This document shows positions 1-9,120 of a stretch of 64,000 nucleotides of DNA, piece by piece (position 1 is the first letter of the stretch; each line of letters starts with the position of its first letter). The notes beneath the pieces are model-generated. The model was not told where the DNA came from and ran no database searches. It saw only the letters and a program-made list of their open reading frames with translations. The position numbers and the translations under genes were made by a program. This DNA comes from Saccharothrix sp. ALI-22-I (GTDB lineage: Bacteria; Actinomycetota; Actinomycetes; Mycobacteriales; Pseudonocardiaceae), in contig NZ_MTQP01000069.1 in NCBI RefSeq assembly GCF_001984175.1, forward strand, positions 620,001-684,000. The letters run 5' to 3'.

Positions 1-1968
1 GAACGACAGGCACGCCGCGTCGGACAAGCCCGGCCGGGCCCAGAACGTGGCGTCCAACCGGCCGGTGTCGTCACCGATCACGTCGGTGCGCACCAGCCCA
101 TCGCGGTGGCGCAGGTACCGGTCGGTGAAGCCGGTCGTGGTGACCCGCAGGGAGATCGCCTCGCCCCGACCGACCTCGGTGCCGTTGGCCAGCGCCAGCA
201 CTCGCTGGTTGACCTCCCGCACCCGCGCCTCGGACACCTTCAGCACCTGCCGGTCGTAGGTGTAGAAGCCGTTGACCTCGTTCTCCACGTCGTAGGGCTC
301 GGTGTAGACCGACGCGGACAGCCCGCGGGTGTGCACGAACCGGCCGACCTCCTTGGTGATCTCCACGTACCGGCCGGTCAGCGACGTCTCGTCGGGGAAC
401 AGCTCGCCGTACGCGAAGCCCGCGCCCGGCTGCCACTCGTGCCCGACGATCCGCCGTCCCAGACCGCCGAACTCGCCGAGCACCGCGATCCGGTTCGCGT
501 CGGGCGTCCGCGTGCCGCTGGACATCTGGTAGGCGTGGTCGTCGATGATGTCACCGTTGCCCGGGTCGGGGTCGGAGACGCAGCAGTTCGAGCCCGAGTT
601 GTGGTTGATCAGCCGGGTGTTGTCGATCGACCGGACCAGGTCCACGATCCGGCCGGCGTCGTACTCGCCCCAGCCCTCGTTGAACGGCACCCACTGCACG
701 ATCGACGTGATGCCCTTGAGCTGGTCGATCATCCGCCGCAGCTCGGACTCGAAGTGGGTGGCCCCGTTGGGCACGTCGTCCACCGCGTCCAGCGACGGCA
801 TGTCCTGCCACACCATCAGGCCGAGCCGGTCGGCGTGGTAGTACCAGCGGGCGGGTTCGACCTTGATGTGCTTGCGCACCATGTTGAAGCCGAGCGCCTT
901 CTGCCGTTCCAGGTCGAACCGCAGGGCGGCATCGGTGGGGGCGGTGTAGATGCCGTCCGGCCAGTAGCCCTGGTCGAGGGTGCCGAGCTGGAACACGAAC
1001 TTGCCGTTGAGCAGGGGCCGCATGACGCCGCCGATCATCGCCTTGCCCAGCGACCTCATGCCGAAGTAGCCGGTGACCACGTCGCCGCCCATGCTGACCC
1101 GCAGGTCGTAGAGGAACGGGTCGTCCGGCGACCACAACCGGGCATTGGGCACGGGCACCCGCAGGTGCGCGCCCACTGTGCCCACGGCCGTGCCGACGAC
1201 CCGGCCACCGGACAGCACCTCGGCGCGCACTCGTTGCCCGGCGGTGCCCTGCACGACCAGGTCGAGCACGCCCGCGCGCACGTCCGGGGTGGTGTCGAGG
1301 CGGGTGATGTGGTTGGCCGCGACCGGTTCCAGCCACACCGTCTGCCAGATACCGGACGCGGCGGTGTAGAAGATGCCGCTCGGGTCGCGCCGCTGTTTGC
1401 CGATCGGGTGCGAACTGCCGTCCACAGTGGACCGCACGCCGACGATCACCTCGTTCGTGCCGCCGCGCAGGGCGTTGGTGATGTCGAACGAGAACGCGTC
1501 GAACCCGCCGGTGTGGGTGCCGACGCTGACGCCGTTGACCCAGACCCTGGTCTCCCAGGTGACCGCGCCGAAGTTGAGCTTCACCCGGCGGCCGTGCCAG
1601 CCGGCCGGTGTGGTGAAGGTGCGGCGGTAGAACATGTGGTCCTCGTGCCGCTTGATGCCCGACAGCGCGGACTCGATCGGGTAGGGCACCAGGACGCCCT
1701 CGGCGAGCGGCCGGCCGAACGGCGGCGAGGACAGGTTCGGCGCGCCGGTGAACTCCCAGACGCCGTTGAGGTTGAGCCAGTCGGACCGGACCAGCTGCGG
1801 GCGCGGGTACTCGGGCAACGCGTTGGTCGGTGACACCTGGCCGGTCCACGGTGTGGTCAACGGCGCCGGTTTGGGCTGCCAGACGGCCGCCGAGGCGGTG
1901 CCGGGCAGGGCGATCACGAGGGTGCTCAGGACGAGGAGTCCGGTCAGCCCGGACAACAGCTTGCGCAT
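1..1968 (-). CDS. Secreted GH2 glycosidase with C-terminal CBM42 (AbfB) domain, 3' end outside window
   Basis: Open for 656 codons to the window edge, so the C-terminus is missing. ATG at 1968 follows GGAG at a good distance. A signal peptide (about residues 1-28, ending GTASAA) is followed by a GH2 jelly-roll domain (LNLNGVWEF near 70), an Ig-like domain and a TIM barrel. The acid/base lies in FNEGWGEYD (Glu431) and the nucleophile in LGEFGG (Glu499). After the barrel, from about residue 590, a beta-trefoil segment (DRYLRHRDGLVR, later RPGLSDAACLSF) matches the AbfB/CBM42 arabinofuranose-binding pattern also seen in the GH43 at 33.5 kb. GH2 members include beta-galactosidases, glucuronidases and arabinopyranosidases, and the exact activity cannot be told. 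With galK next door and arabinanases downstream, galactose release from arabinan-decorated pectin side chains is my inference. Confidence 0.88.
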   Translation of the reverse strand, partial: MRKLLSGLTGLLVLSTLVIALPGTASAAVWQPKPAPLTTPWTGQVSPTNALPEYPRPQLVRSDWLNLNGVWEFTGAPNLSSPPFGRPLAEGVLVPYPIESALSGIKRHEDHMFYRRTFTTPAGWHGRRVKLNFGAVTWETRVWVNGVSVGTHTGGFDAFSFDITNALRGGTNEVIVGVRSTVDGSSHPIGKQRRDPSGIFYTAASGIWQTVWLEPVAANHITRLDTTPDVRAGVLDLVVQGTAGQRVRAEVLSGGRVVGTAVGTVGAHLRVPVPNARLWSPDDPFLYDLRVSMGGDVVTGYFGMRSLGKAMIGGVMRPLLNGKFVFQLGTLDQGYWPDGIYTAPTDAALRFDLERQKALGFNMVRKHIKVEPARWYYHADRLGLMVWQDMPSLDAVDDVPNGATHFESELRRMIDQLKGITSIVQWVPFNEGWGEYDAGRIVDLVRSIDNTRLINHNSGSNCCVSDPDPGNGDIIDDHAYQMSSGTRTPDANRIAVLGEFGGLGRRIVGHEWQPGAGFAYGELFPDETSLTGRYVEITKEVGRFVHTRGLSASVYTEPYDVENEVNGFYTYDRQVLKVSEARVREVNQRVLALANGTEVGRGEAISLRVTTTGFTDRYLRHRDGLVRTDVIGDDTGRLDATFWARPGLSDAACLSF

Positions 1969-2050
1969 GGTGGCTCCACGGTCGGCAGGGTGCTGGTGAC
2001 GTGGTGCTGGGGTGATCCAGAGTTGGTGACCTGGGTCACTTCTCGTTCTT

Positions 2051-2072
2051 ACATCGTTGATACAACGTTGTA
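2051..2072. promoter_or_regulatory. LacI-type operator between GH2 gene and galK regulator
   Basis: A perfect 12-bp palindrome TACAACGTTGTA (2061-2072) lies between the divergent GH2 gene (start 1968) and LacI gene (start 2160). Just upstream is a related half, ACATCGTTGAT, so ACAnCGTTGnT occurs twice in tandem. The centred CG and symmetry are typical of LacI-family operators, and the neighbouring LacI protein is the obvious ligand. It could control both directions. Confidence 0.6.
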
Positions 2073-2159
2073 AACCGCCCGACGCGCCGGCTACGATTCC
2101 GGTCGTTCCCGAGACCCGCCGTTTCCGACCCGCCCTTCCCGAGAGCCCGGAGGTGCCGC

Positions 2160-3157
2160 GTGGCCACGCTCAAGGACGTCGCCGCGCTGGCCGGTGTGTC
2201 GGTGAAGACGGTGTCGAACGTGGTCAACGGCTACGCGTTCGTGAAACCGGAGAACCGCCGCCGGGTCGAGGAGGCGCTGGTCTCCACCGGCTACCGGCCG
2301 AACCTGGGCGCGCGCAACCTGCGCCGGGGGCGGACCGGGTTCGTGGCCCTGGTGCTGCCGGAACTGGTCGTGCCGTACTTCGCGGAACTGGCCGGGCTGG
2401 TGCTCGGCGCGGCCCAGGAGCGCGAGTGGAACGTGCTGATCGAGCAGACCCTCGGCACCCGCGAGGGTGAACGGGACACGCTCGCCTCGCTCGGACCGCA
2501 CATGATCGACGGCGCGATCGTGAGCCCGGAGGCGCTGCAGGCGCGGGACTTCGGCGAGCTGGCGCCCGGCATCCCGGTGGTGATGCTCGGCGAGCACTCG
2601 GTGGACCTGCCGATCGACCACGTCGGCATCGACAACGTGGAGGCGGCGCGGGCGGCCGTGGCGCACCTGGTCGGCCTGGGCCGCACCCGGATCGCGGCGA
2701 TCGGCGCGCACCCGCATCGCGGCACGGCCGCGCAACGCCTGGAGGGCTACCGGCTCGCGCTGGCCGAGGCGGGCCTGCCGGTGCGCGATTCGCTCGTGGC
2801 GACGGCGTTGAACTACCACCGCCGGGACGGCGCGGAAGCGATGGCGCGGCTGTTGGCCGCCGACGAGCCACCGGACGCGGTGTTCTGCTTCAACGACCTG
2901 TTGGCCGTCGGCGCGGTGCGCGCGGCGGCGGAACGGGGCGTGCGCGTGCCCGCGGACGTGGCGGTCGTCGGGTTCGACAACACCGAGGAAGGCGCGTACA
3001 GCCTGCCCTCGCTGACCTCGGTGGCACCGGACAAGGCCGCGATCGCGCGGGCCGCGGTGGACCTGCTGCGGCGGCGCGTGGAAGACCCGGAACGGCCACC
3101 GGAGCACGTGCGGACGCCGTTCTCGTTGGAGATCCGAGACAGTACGAGGAGTGGCGC

Positions 3158-3161
<4 letters not shown>
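2160..3161 (+). CDS. LacI-family transcriptional regulator, probably of galactose/galactoside genes
   Basis: The protein has 333 residues, the usual LacI length. The N-terminal helix-turn-helix and hinge are clear: ATLKDVAALAGVSVKTVSNV, then YRPNLGARNLRRGRT. A periplasmic-binding-protein-like effector domain follows, with DAVFCFNDLLAVGAVRAA and VAVVGFDNTEEGAYSLPSL. The start is GTG at 2160, a few bases after cccGGAGGtgcc. The stop TGA overlaps the GTG of galK (GTGA), so the two are translationally coupled. Position next to galK and divergent from a GH2 enzyme suggests a repressor that responds to galactose or a galactoside and binds the palindrome at 2061-2072. The effector is inferred, not visible. 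Confidence 0.9.
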
Positions 3162-4279
<1,118 letters not shown>

Positions 4280-4286
4280 CTCTGGT

Positions 4287-4604
4287 CTAGGCGCCGGGTG
4301 CCCGGTAGTCCGGGAGTCTGGTCCGCGCCTCGTCCATCTCTGCCGCGGTCAGCAGCGCGGTCGTGCTGAGTTGGACGCTGCCGCTCTGGTTGACCGAGAG
4401 CGAGATCGCTGCGGCCGCCGAGGGTTCGGCGTCGACGAGGACGATCACGTCGTCCTGGCCGTAGGCCCAGTAGAACGCCTCGACCTTCCCTCCGACGGAT
4501 TCCGCGAGGGTGCGGATGTAGGCCTCACGCGCACCGAAGCCCTCTTTGACCACGCCCTGGAAGCCGGCCTGCGTGTATCTGCCGTGGTACAGGAATTTCG
4601 CCAT
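4287..4604 (-). CDS. GYD-domain protein
   Basis: A small cytoplasmic protein of 105 residues starting MAKFLYHGRYTQAGFQGVVK. It carries the GYD-domain pattern: the start, the central AFYWAYGQDDVIVLVDAE and the ISLSVNQSGSVQLSTTALL strand region. Members are alpha/beta ferredoxin-like folds and their biochemical function is unknown. I chose the ATG at 4604 because GAGG lies 7 bases upstream and family members begin here. An upstream in-frame ATG at 4643 would add 13 residues unlike the family. It is convergent with galK. A strong 15-bp inverted repeat sits about 50-85 bp upstream of the start and may affect its leader. Confidence 0.85.
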   Translation of the reverse strand: MAKFLYHGRYTQAGFQGVVKEGFGAREAYIRTLAESVGGKVEAFYWAYGQDDVIVLVDAEPSAAAAISLSVNQSGSVQLSTTALLTAAEMDEARTRLPDYRAPGA

Positions 4605-4624
4605 GGTGCACCTCGTCGATGAAG

Positions 4625-4831
4625 TCATTGGGTGCTCCCCCACAGCTCAAGGTAGGTCCACTGTCGAGTGACCACCACTCGACAGTGGACGCCCGCCGTC
4701 GGCTCTGAATCGGTGGAGCCGACGCTGATGGTCCACTCCGGTTCTCCGACCGGCCCGCCCTTGACGATCACCTCGTCGGTGATCCCGGTATCGGGCGCCC
4801 TCCCCGAAGTGCCCGGCCGAAGTGTCCGCAT
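4625..4831 (-). CDS. Possible small hypothetical protein upstream of the GYD gene
   Basis: A 68-codon frame ending 20 bp before the GYD start on the same strand. From about residue 18 (GITDEVIVKG, then GEPEWTISVG and TYLELWGSTQ) codon use is GC3-rich and looks coding. The first residues are Arg/Gly/Pro-rich, and no ribosome site precedes the ATG. The gene would contain the perfect inverted repeat 4656-4690. I do not recognise the family. It may be a real small gene with a later start or a chance frame in a regulatory leader. Confidence 0.22.
   Translation of the reverse strand: MRTLRPGTSGRAPDTGITDEVIVKGGPVGEPEWTISVGSTDSEPTAGVHCRVVVTRQWTYLELWGSTQ
4656..4690. repeat. Perfect 15-bp inverted repeat with 5-base loop
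   Basis: Arms GTCCACTGTCGAGTG (4656-4670) and CACTCGACAGTGGAC (4676-4690) are exact reverse complements around ACCAC. No U-tract follows on either strand, so a simple intrinsic terminator is doubtful. It could be a hairpin in the GYD leader or a binding site for a dimeric regulator. Confidence 0.9.
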
Positions 4832-5079
4832 GGGAATTCGAGATGAGCGGAGCCCGAGCCCATTCGGGAAGTTTATCTATCACCAATACATCTCCTAGTT
4901 GGGCGGGCGTTCACCAGGGACGTTCGGGTGACCGCCCCATGAGGGCCCGTCATCCCACCTCCGCCGAGGGCTTCCCGCGCTCCACCGGGCGTACACGTCG
5001 GGGATGGCCGCTGATCACCTCCGGCGTGTACGCAGTACCGGGAACGCGTTCTTCCGGGCCCTGCACCGAAGGAGAGCCG

Positions 5080-6591
5080 ATGTCCCCACTGACTCGACGA
5101 ACGCTCATCGCCGGCGGCATCGCGAGCGCCGGCGTGACGGTCCTCGCCCCCACCACCGCGAACGCCATCTCCTACCCGTTCACGCTCGGCGTCGCCTCCG
5201 GTGAGCCCGCCGCGGACGGCTTCGTGATCTGGACCAGGCTCGCGCCCAGCCCGCTCAACGCCGACGGCCTCGGCGGCATGACCAGCGCCTCGGTGGCGGT
5301 GGAGTGGCAGGTCGCGACCGACCAGAGGTTCAGCCAGATCGCCCGCAGCGGCACGGTGACCGCGACGCAGACGTGGGCGCACAGCGTGCACGTGGAGGTG
5401 GACGGCCTCCAGCCCGGTCGCGAGTACTTCTACCGGTTCCGCGCCGCCGGCCACATCTCCCCCGTCGGCCGCGGCGTCACCGCGCCCGCACCCGGCACCA
5501 GCCCGGCGCTGACCATGCTGTTCGCCTCGTGCTCGCACTACGAGGAGGGCTACTTCACCGCGTACCGGCGGATGGCCGAGGAGAACCCGCACCTCATCCT
5601 GCACCTGGGCGACTACATCTACGAGGGCGCGGCGACGACCACCAAGGTGCGCAAGTTCGCGCCCGGCGTGGAGATCTCGGGCCTGGCCGACTACCGGGTG
5701 CGGCACGCGCAGTACAAGACGGACGTGGACCTCCAGGCCGCGCACGCCGCCGCGCCGTGGCTGGTCGTGTGGGACGACCACGAGGTGGAGAACAACTACG
5801 CCAAGCTGGTCCGCAACGACACCTCGCCCGCCGGCGACTTCAAAGCCCGCCGTGCGGCGGCGTACAAGGCCTACTACGAGCACATGCCGTTGCGCGCCGC
5901 CCAGGCGCCGGTCGCCGAGAACATGCAGCTCTACCGCCGGGTCCGCTGGGGCGGCCTGGCCACGTTCCACATGCTCGACACCCGCCAGTACCGCGACGAC
6001 CAGGCGTGCGGCGACGGCACCAAGGTGTGCCCGGAGGCCGACGCCCCGGCCCGCACGCTGATCGGCGCGACGCAGGAGTCCTGGCTGCTCGACGGGATGC
6101 GGCAGAAGCTGGGCACCTGGGACTTCCTGGGCCAGCAGGTGTTCTTCGCGCAGAAGCTGGCCTCGGCCGACGGCGCGAAGTCGATGGACTCGTGGGACGG
6201 CTACAGCGCCAACCGCGGCCGGTTGCAGAGCGGCTGGGACGCGGCGGGCCTGCGCAACACCGTGGTGCTGACCGGTGACGTGCACCGGTCGTGGGCCGCC
6301 AACCTGATGGCGAACTACAACACCCAGGACCGGATCGTCGGCACCGAGCTGGTGACCACGTCGGTGACCTCCGGTGGCGACGGCAACGCCGCCGACACCG
6401 GCCTGAACAGCCTCAACCCGCACGTGAAGTTCTTCAAGAACCTGCGCGGCTACGTCCGCACCGTCACCTCGCCCACCCAGGTGAACGTGGACTTCCGCTT
6501 CGTGGACCGGGTCACCGCGCGCGACTACCCGATCAGGACCTTGCAGAGCTACGTCATCCAGGCAGGCAACCCGGGATTGCAGGCGCCATGA
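5080..6591 (+). CDS. phoD: Secreted PhoD-like alkaline phosphatase
   Basis: The 503-residue exported phosphodiesterase/phosphomonoesterase begins at ATG 5080 after AAGGAG. It has a Tat signal with the twin arginine in SPLTRRTLIAGG, cleaved near TTANA (about residue 27). A PhoD N-terminal domain (FTLGVASGEPAADGFVIWTR) precedes the metallophosphatase core. Metal-site motifs are visible: FASCSHYEEGYF, LHLGDYIYEG, VWDDHEVENNY and TGDVHRSW. PhoD enzymes use Ca and Fe and release phosphate from phosphoesters outside the cell. The stop overlaps the start of the next secreted gene (ATGA), so the two are co-translated. Control by phosphate limitation is expected for the family; only a weak PHO-like unit is visible upstream. 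Confidence 0.95.
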   Translation: MSPLTRRTLIAGGIASAGVTVLAPTTANAISYPFTLGVASGEPAADGFVIWTRLAPSPLNADGLGGMTSASVAVEWQVATDQRFSQIARSGTVTATQTWAHSVHVEVDGLQPGREYFYRFRAAGHISPVGRGVTAPAPGTSPALTMLFASCSHYEEGYFTAYRRMAEENPHLILHLGDYIYEGAATTTKVRKFAPGVEISGLADYRVRHAQYKTDVDLQAAHAAAPWLVVWDDHEVENNYAKLVRNDTSPAGDFKARRAAAYKAYYEHMPLRAAQAPVAENMQLYRRVRWGGLATFHMLDTRQYRDDQACGDGTKVCPEADAPARTLIGATQESWLLDGMRQKLGTWDFLGQQVFFAQKLASADGAKSMDSWDGYSANRGRLQSGWDAAGLRNTVVLTGDVHRSWAANLMANYNTQDRIVGTELVTTSVTSGGDGNAADTGLNSLNPHVKFFKNLRGYVRTVTSPTQVNVDFRFVDRVTARDYPIRTLQSYVIQAGNPGLQAP

Positions 6592-7793
6592 GAAAACTGA
6601 TGATCACGACCGCGGCGCTCGTGCTGCTCGGCGCCGGCGCCGGTACCGCGTCGGCGGCGGCCACGTGGACCCCCGCGAACAGCACCGCCACCGGCGACCA
6701 GGACAACGCCGCGGTGTCGGCGGTGCGCAACGGCTGGACCGCCGTGGTGTGGGAGGACGACCGCGACTCCGAAACGCCCACCGATCCCGCGCACAGCGAC
6801 GTGTGGGTGCGGATGTTCGAGGACGGCGTGTCCCGCTACGAGAAGAAGCTGTCCGCGGGCGGCACCAGCGGCACCACCTGGCGGCACATCCAGCCGGACG
6901 TGGCCGTGCACGACAACGGCAGCGCGGTCGTGGTGTGGGCCGACGACGCCGATGGCAACGGCTACTACAACATCCAGGTGCGGGTCCTGGGCACCGACGG
7001 CACGGTCACCGGTTCCGCGCGGGCCAACGCGAACACCGACGGGCAGCAGCTGAACCCGGCCGTGGCCGCCGACCCCGACACCGCCGGTTTCGCGGTGGCG
7101 TGGGAGGACGAGCAGACCGGCGTCAACCCGACCGTGCGGGTGGCCGGGTTCGCGTCCGTGACGTCGAAGACCTACGAGGCGCAGGTGAACACGGCCGGCG
7201 GCACGCACCAGCGGCCGGACGTGGCCATGGGCGCGGCGGGCAACGCGATCGTGGTGTGGGACGAGGACGGCGACGGCAACGGCTTCTTCAACATCGGCCG
7301 CAAGATCCTCACCCCGTCCGGTGGCGTGAAGCTGGCCCAGGGCGCGGCCAACGCGAGCGGTGACGGCCAACAGCGGCGGCCCGTCGTGGCGGCCAACTTC
7401 AACGGCGACTACACGGTGGCCTGGGAAACCGACCACACCGGCGTGGCGCAGGTGGGCGCCCGGTCGTTCACCGCCGCCGGCACCGCCCGCACGGCCACCG
7501 ACACCCTGCTGCCGGGCACCGACCCGCAGATCGGCATCGACGACCAGCTCAACGTCGTCGTGACGTCCGTCGAAGCGCAGGACGTGGTGACGCAGGGCCT
7601 GAACCCGGACGGCACGGTGACCGGCCGGCTGCCCCGCCAGCCGACCGTCTCCACCGCCACGGGCAGGCAGGACGAGCCCGCGCTGGGCGTCGACGCGTGG
7701 GGTCGGATCACCGTCGTCTACACCGACGACAACGACGGCAACGGCTTCGACCAGGTCTACCTGGGCACCGGGCTGGTCAACAGCACCTGGTGA
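6588..7793 (+). CDS. Secreted repeat protein, probable beta-propeller, coupled to PhoD
   Basis: The protein has 401 residues with a signal peptide (MRKLMITTAALVLLGAGAG to TASAA). The mature part is about six repeats of a Trp-rich strand followed by an acidic loop: VVWEDDRDSE, VVWADDADGNGYYNIQVR, VAWEDEQTGVNP, VVWDEDGDGNGFFNIGRK, VAWETDHTGV, VVYTDDNDGNGFDQVYLG. The DxDGNGxxx loops look like calcium-binding turns, and the repeat count suits a six-bladed propeller. No catalytic motif is seen. The ATGA overlap with phoD suggests matched production, perhaps as a partner or calcium-dependent surface protein. Function is unknown. A strong terminator follows. Confidence 0.82.
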   Translation: MRKLMITTAALVLLGAGAGTASAAATWTPANSTATGDQDNAAVSAVRNGWTAVVWEDDRDSETPTDPAHSDVWVRMFEDGVSRYEKKLSAGGTSGTTWRHIQPDVAVHDNGSAVVVWADDADGNGYYNIQVRVLGTDGTVTGSARANANTDGQQLNPAVAADPDTAGFAVAWEDEQTGVNPTVRVAGFASVTSKTYEAQVNTAGGTHQRPDVAMGAAGNAIVVWDEDGDGNGFFNIGRKILTPSGGVKLAQGAANASGDGQQRRPVVAANFNGDYTVAWETDHTGVAQVGARSFTAAGTARTATDTLLPGTDPQIGIDDQLNVVVTSVEAQDVVTQGLNPDGTVTGRLPRQPTVSTATGRQDEPALGVDAWGRITVVYTDDNDGNGFDQVYLGTGLVNSTW

Positions 7794-7798
7794 GTCAC

Positions 7799-7837
7799 GC
7801 TCGCGGCGCGCCCTCTCGCTCAAGGCGCGCCGCGAGC
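7799..7837. terminator. Bidirectional hairpin terminator
   Basis: A perfect 14-bp stem (GCTCGCGGCGCGCC at 7799-7812, its complement at 7824-7837) with an 11-base loop lies between the convergent propeller and YjbR genes, 6 and 10 bp from their stops. Confidence 0.85.
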
Positions 7838-7847
7838 GATGGCCTGG

Positions 7848-8237
7848 TCAGTGATCGGCCTCGTACTGGTTCGCGAGACGTTTCGGCGCGCGGCAGAGCC
7901 AGGCTTCGGTCAGCAGTTCCTGCAGGTCGTCGGTGGTGACCCCGTCCAGGCGGACCAGGACGGCGGGGAAGCCGTCGAAGTGCGGGGTGGTGAAGTAGAC
8001 GGTCGGGTCGTCGGCGAGCAGCGCCTCTTTCGCGCCCAGGTCGGGCACGCGGGCCGCGAGGACCGGGCCGTCGGGCGCGGTCCGGCCGAGGGCGGCCAGG
8101 TCGGCTTGGCGGAGCGGTCGGTCCCAGGCGAACGCCTTGTCCTTCACCCGCCACACGGGTCGTCCGTCGTAGGAGGCGTGCTCGGTGACCTCGGGCAGTG
8201 CCGCGGCGATGCGGCGCACGTCGTCCCAGGTGGCCAT
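7848..8237 (-). CDS. MmcQ/YjbR family DNA-binding-like protein
   Basis: A 129-residue cytoplasmic protein starting MATWDDVRRIAAALPEVTEH. It shows the YjbR pattern: the N-terminal helix, PVWRVKDKAFAW, the central segment around LLADDPTVYFTTPHFDGFPA, and the C-terminal LLTEAWLCRAPKRLANQYE. These proteins have a double-wing fold similar to DNA-binding CyaY-like modules and have no established activity. The start ATG (8237) sits in a CCATGG shared with a possible divergent small frame. It is convergent with the propeller gene, separated by the hairpin terminator. Confidence 0.88.
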   Translation of the reverse strand: MATWDDVRRIAAALPEVTEHASYDGRPVWRVKDKAFAWDRPLRQADLAALGRTAPDGPVLAARVPDLGAKEALLADDPTVYFTTPHFDGFPAVLVRLDGVTTDDLQELLTEAWLCRAPKRLANQYEADH

Positions 8238-8481
8238 GGGTGCAGACGATAGTCCCGTAGTCCGACGACCGCCCGGGATTGACCGTTGGCGAGTCGTGTT
8301 CACGTCGCCACCGCGCCGCCCGAGCCTCGGGCCGCACCTCCAGTACCGACTGCGGTTCCCCGTCGGCACGGCCGAGCCCGCCGGGCTCGCGGCCGACATC
8401 ACCGCCACCATCGCCGCCGCCGACCCGAGGCCCCACGCCGAGGTGTGCGGCGGCTACCAACCCCCGCTAGACGACGAGTGA
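8236..8481 (+). CDS. Possible small hypothetical protein or gene remnant
   Basis: An 81-codon frame (MGADDSPVVRR) whose distal half has the strong GC3 bias of real genes and a protein-like composition (WRVVFTSPPRR, LQYRLRFPVGTAEPAGLAAD, ATIAAADPRPHAEVCGGYQ). It fills the space between the YjbR and LysE genes, and its stop lies 14 bp inside the LysE 3' end. No ribosome-binding site precedes the ATG, which overlaps the YjbR start on the other strand. It may be a decayed gene end or a short real gene. I do not recognise the family. Confidence 0.3.
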   Translation: MGADDSPVVRRPPGIDRWRVVFTSPPRRPSLGPHLQYRLRFPVGTAEPAGLAADITATIAAADPRPHAEVCGGYQPPLDDE

Positions 8482-9051
8482 GATGCCGGTCGCCGTGACC
8501 ACCACGGCGACTGCCGCGTCCAGCACCCGCCACGCCGAGGGCCGGGTGAACGTGCCGGACAGCCACCGGGCGCCGAAGCCGAGCGCGGTGAACCACAGCA
8601 CGCTGCCCGCCATCGCACCCGCCCCGAACCACCACCGGTCGCCGCCGAAGCCGGTGGACGCGGTGCCGAGCAGCAGCACGGTGTCCAGGTAGACGTGCGG
8701 GTTGAGCCAGGTGAGCGCCAGGCAGGTGACGATCGCCGCCGACGCCGCGCCGCCGAGTTGCAACGCGGCCGGCCGCAGCACCCGCCGTGCGGCCAGCACG
8801 CCGTAGCCGACCAGGAACGCCGCGCCGACCCACCGCACCGCCGTCAACGCGGCCGGCCACGCGGTCAGCGCCGCGCCGACACCGCCGACGCCCAGCGCGA
8901 TGAGCAGCGCGTCCGAGCCCGCGCAGATGGCGACGATCGCCGGCACCTGCTGCCGCAGCACCCCTTGGCGCAACACCAGGGCGTTCTGGGCGCCGATCAC
9001 GACGATGAGGGACAGTCCGGTGCCGAGTCCGGCGATGAGCGCGTACATCAC
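8467..9051 (-). CDS. LysE/ArgO-type amino-acid exporter
   Basis: The 194-residue membrane protein has about six hydrophobic segments and the LysE signature near the start (GLSLIVVIGAQNALVLRQG), followed by DALLIALGVGGVG and LTWLNPHVYLDTVLLLG. Family members export L-lysine or L-arginine with proton exchange and relieve internal amino-acid excess. It is divergent from a LysR regulator of the ArgP/LysG type only 69 bp away, the classic arrangement in which the regulator senses lysine/arginine and activates the exporter. The substrate is inferred from this pairing. The alternative start 3 bp downstream (second Met) is equally possible. Confidence 0.93.
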   Translation of the reverse strand: MMYALIAGLGTGLSLIVVIGAQNALVLRQGVLRQQVPAIVAICAGSDALLIALGVGGVGAALTAWPAALTAVRWVGAAFLVGYGVLAARRVLRPAALQLGGAASAAIVTCLALTWLNPHVYLDTVLLLGTASTGFGGDRWWFGAGAMAGSVLWFTALGFGARWLSGTFTRPSAWRVLDAAVAVVVTATGISLVV

Positions 9052-9120
9052 ACCGCCGACCGTATGAACCCGGCCGCGATAAGGCCAGCTACGGTTTCTT
9101 ACGTATCATTAGTGATCGTG

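Larger units (their letters stand above)
4605..5079. other. Divergent intergenic region between GYD and PhoD genes
   Basis: This 475-bp stretch has no convincing gene apart from the doubtful 68-codon frame. It holds the 15-bp perfect inverted repeat (4656-4690) and a relatively AT-rich segment at about 4868-4900 that could carry a promoter for phoD. One GTTCACCAGGG unit at 4909-4919 resembles a single PHO-box repeat, but the second repeat is not in 11-bp register. Confidence 0.5.

Noticed and set aside
551-1849. Long minus-strand frame inside the GH2 gene
   Set aside because: Its translation is Arg/Ala/Pro-rich without motifs, while the overlapping frame gives a complete GH2 protein.
4909-4930. 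Possible PHO box upstream of PhoD
   Set aside because: Only one good unit (GTTCACCAGGG); the second GTTC is 13 bases away, not 11, so it fails the direct-repeat register.
8695-9120. N-terminal extension of the ArgP-like regulator
   Set aside because: The extension overlaps the LysE gene antisense and is not protein-like; the helix-turn-helix starts normally at 9121.
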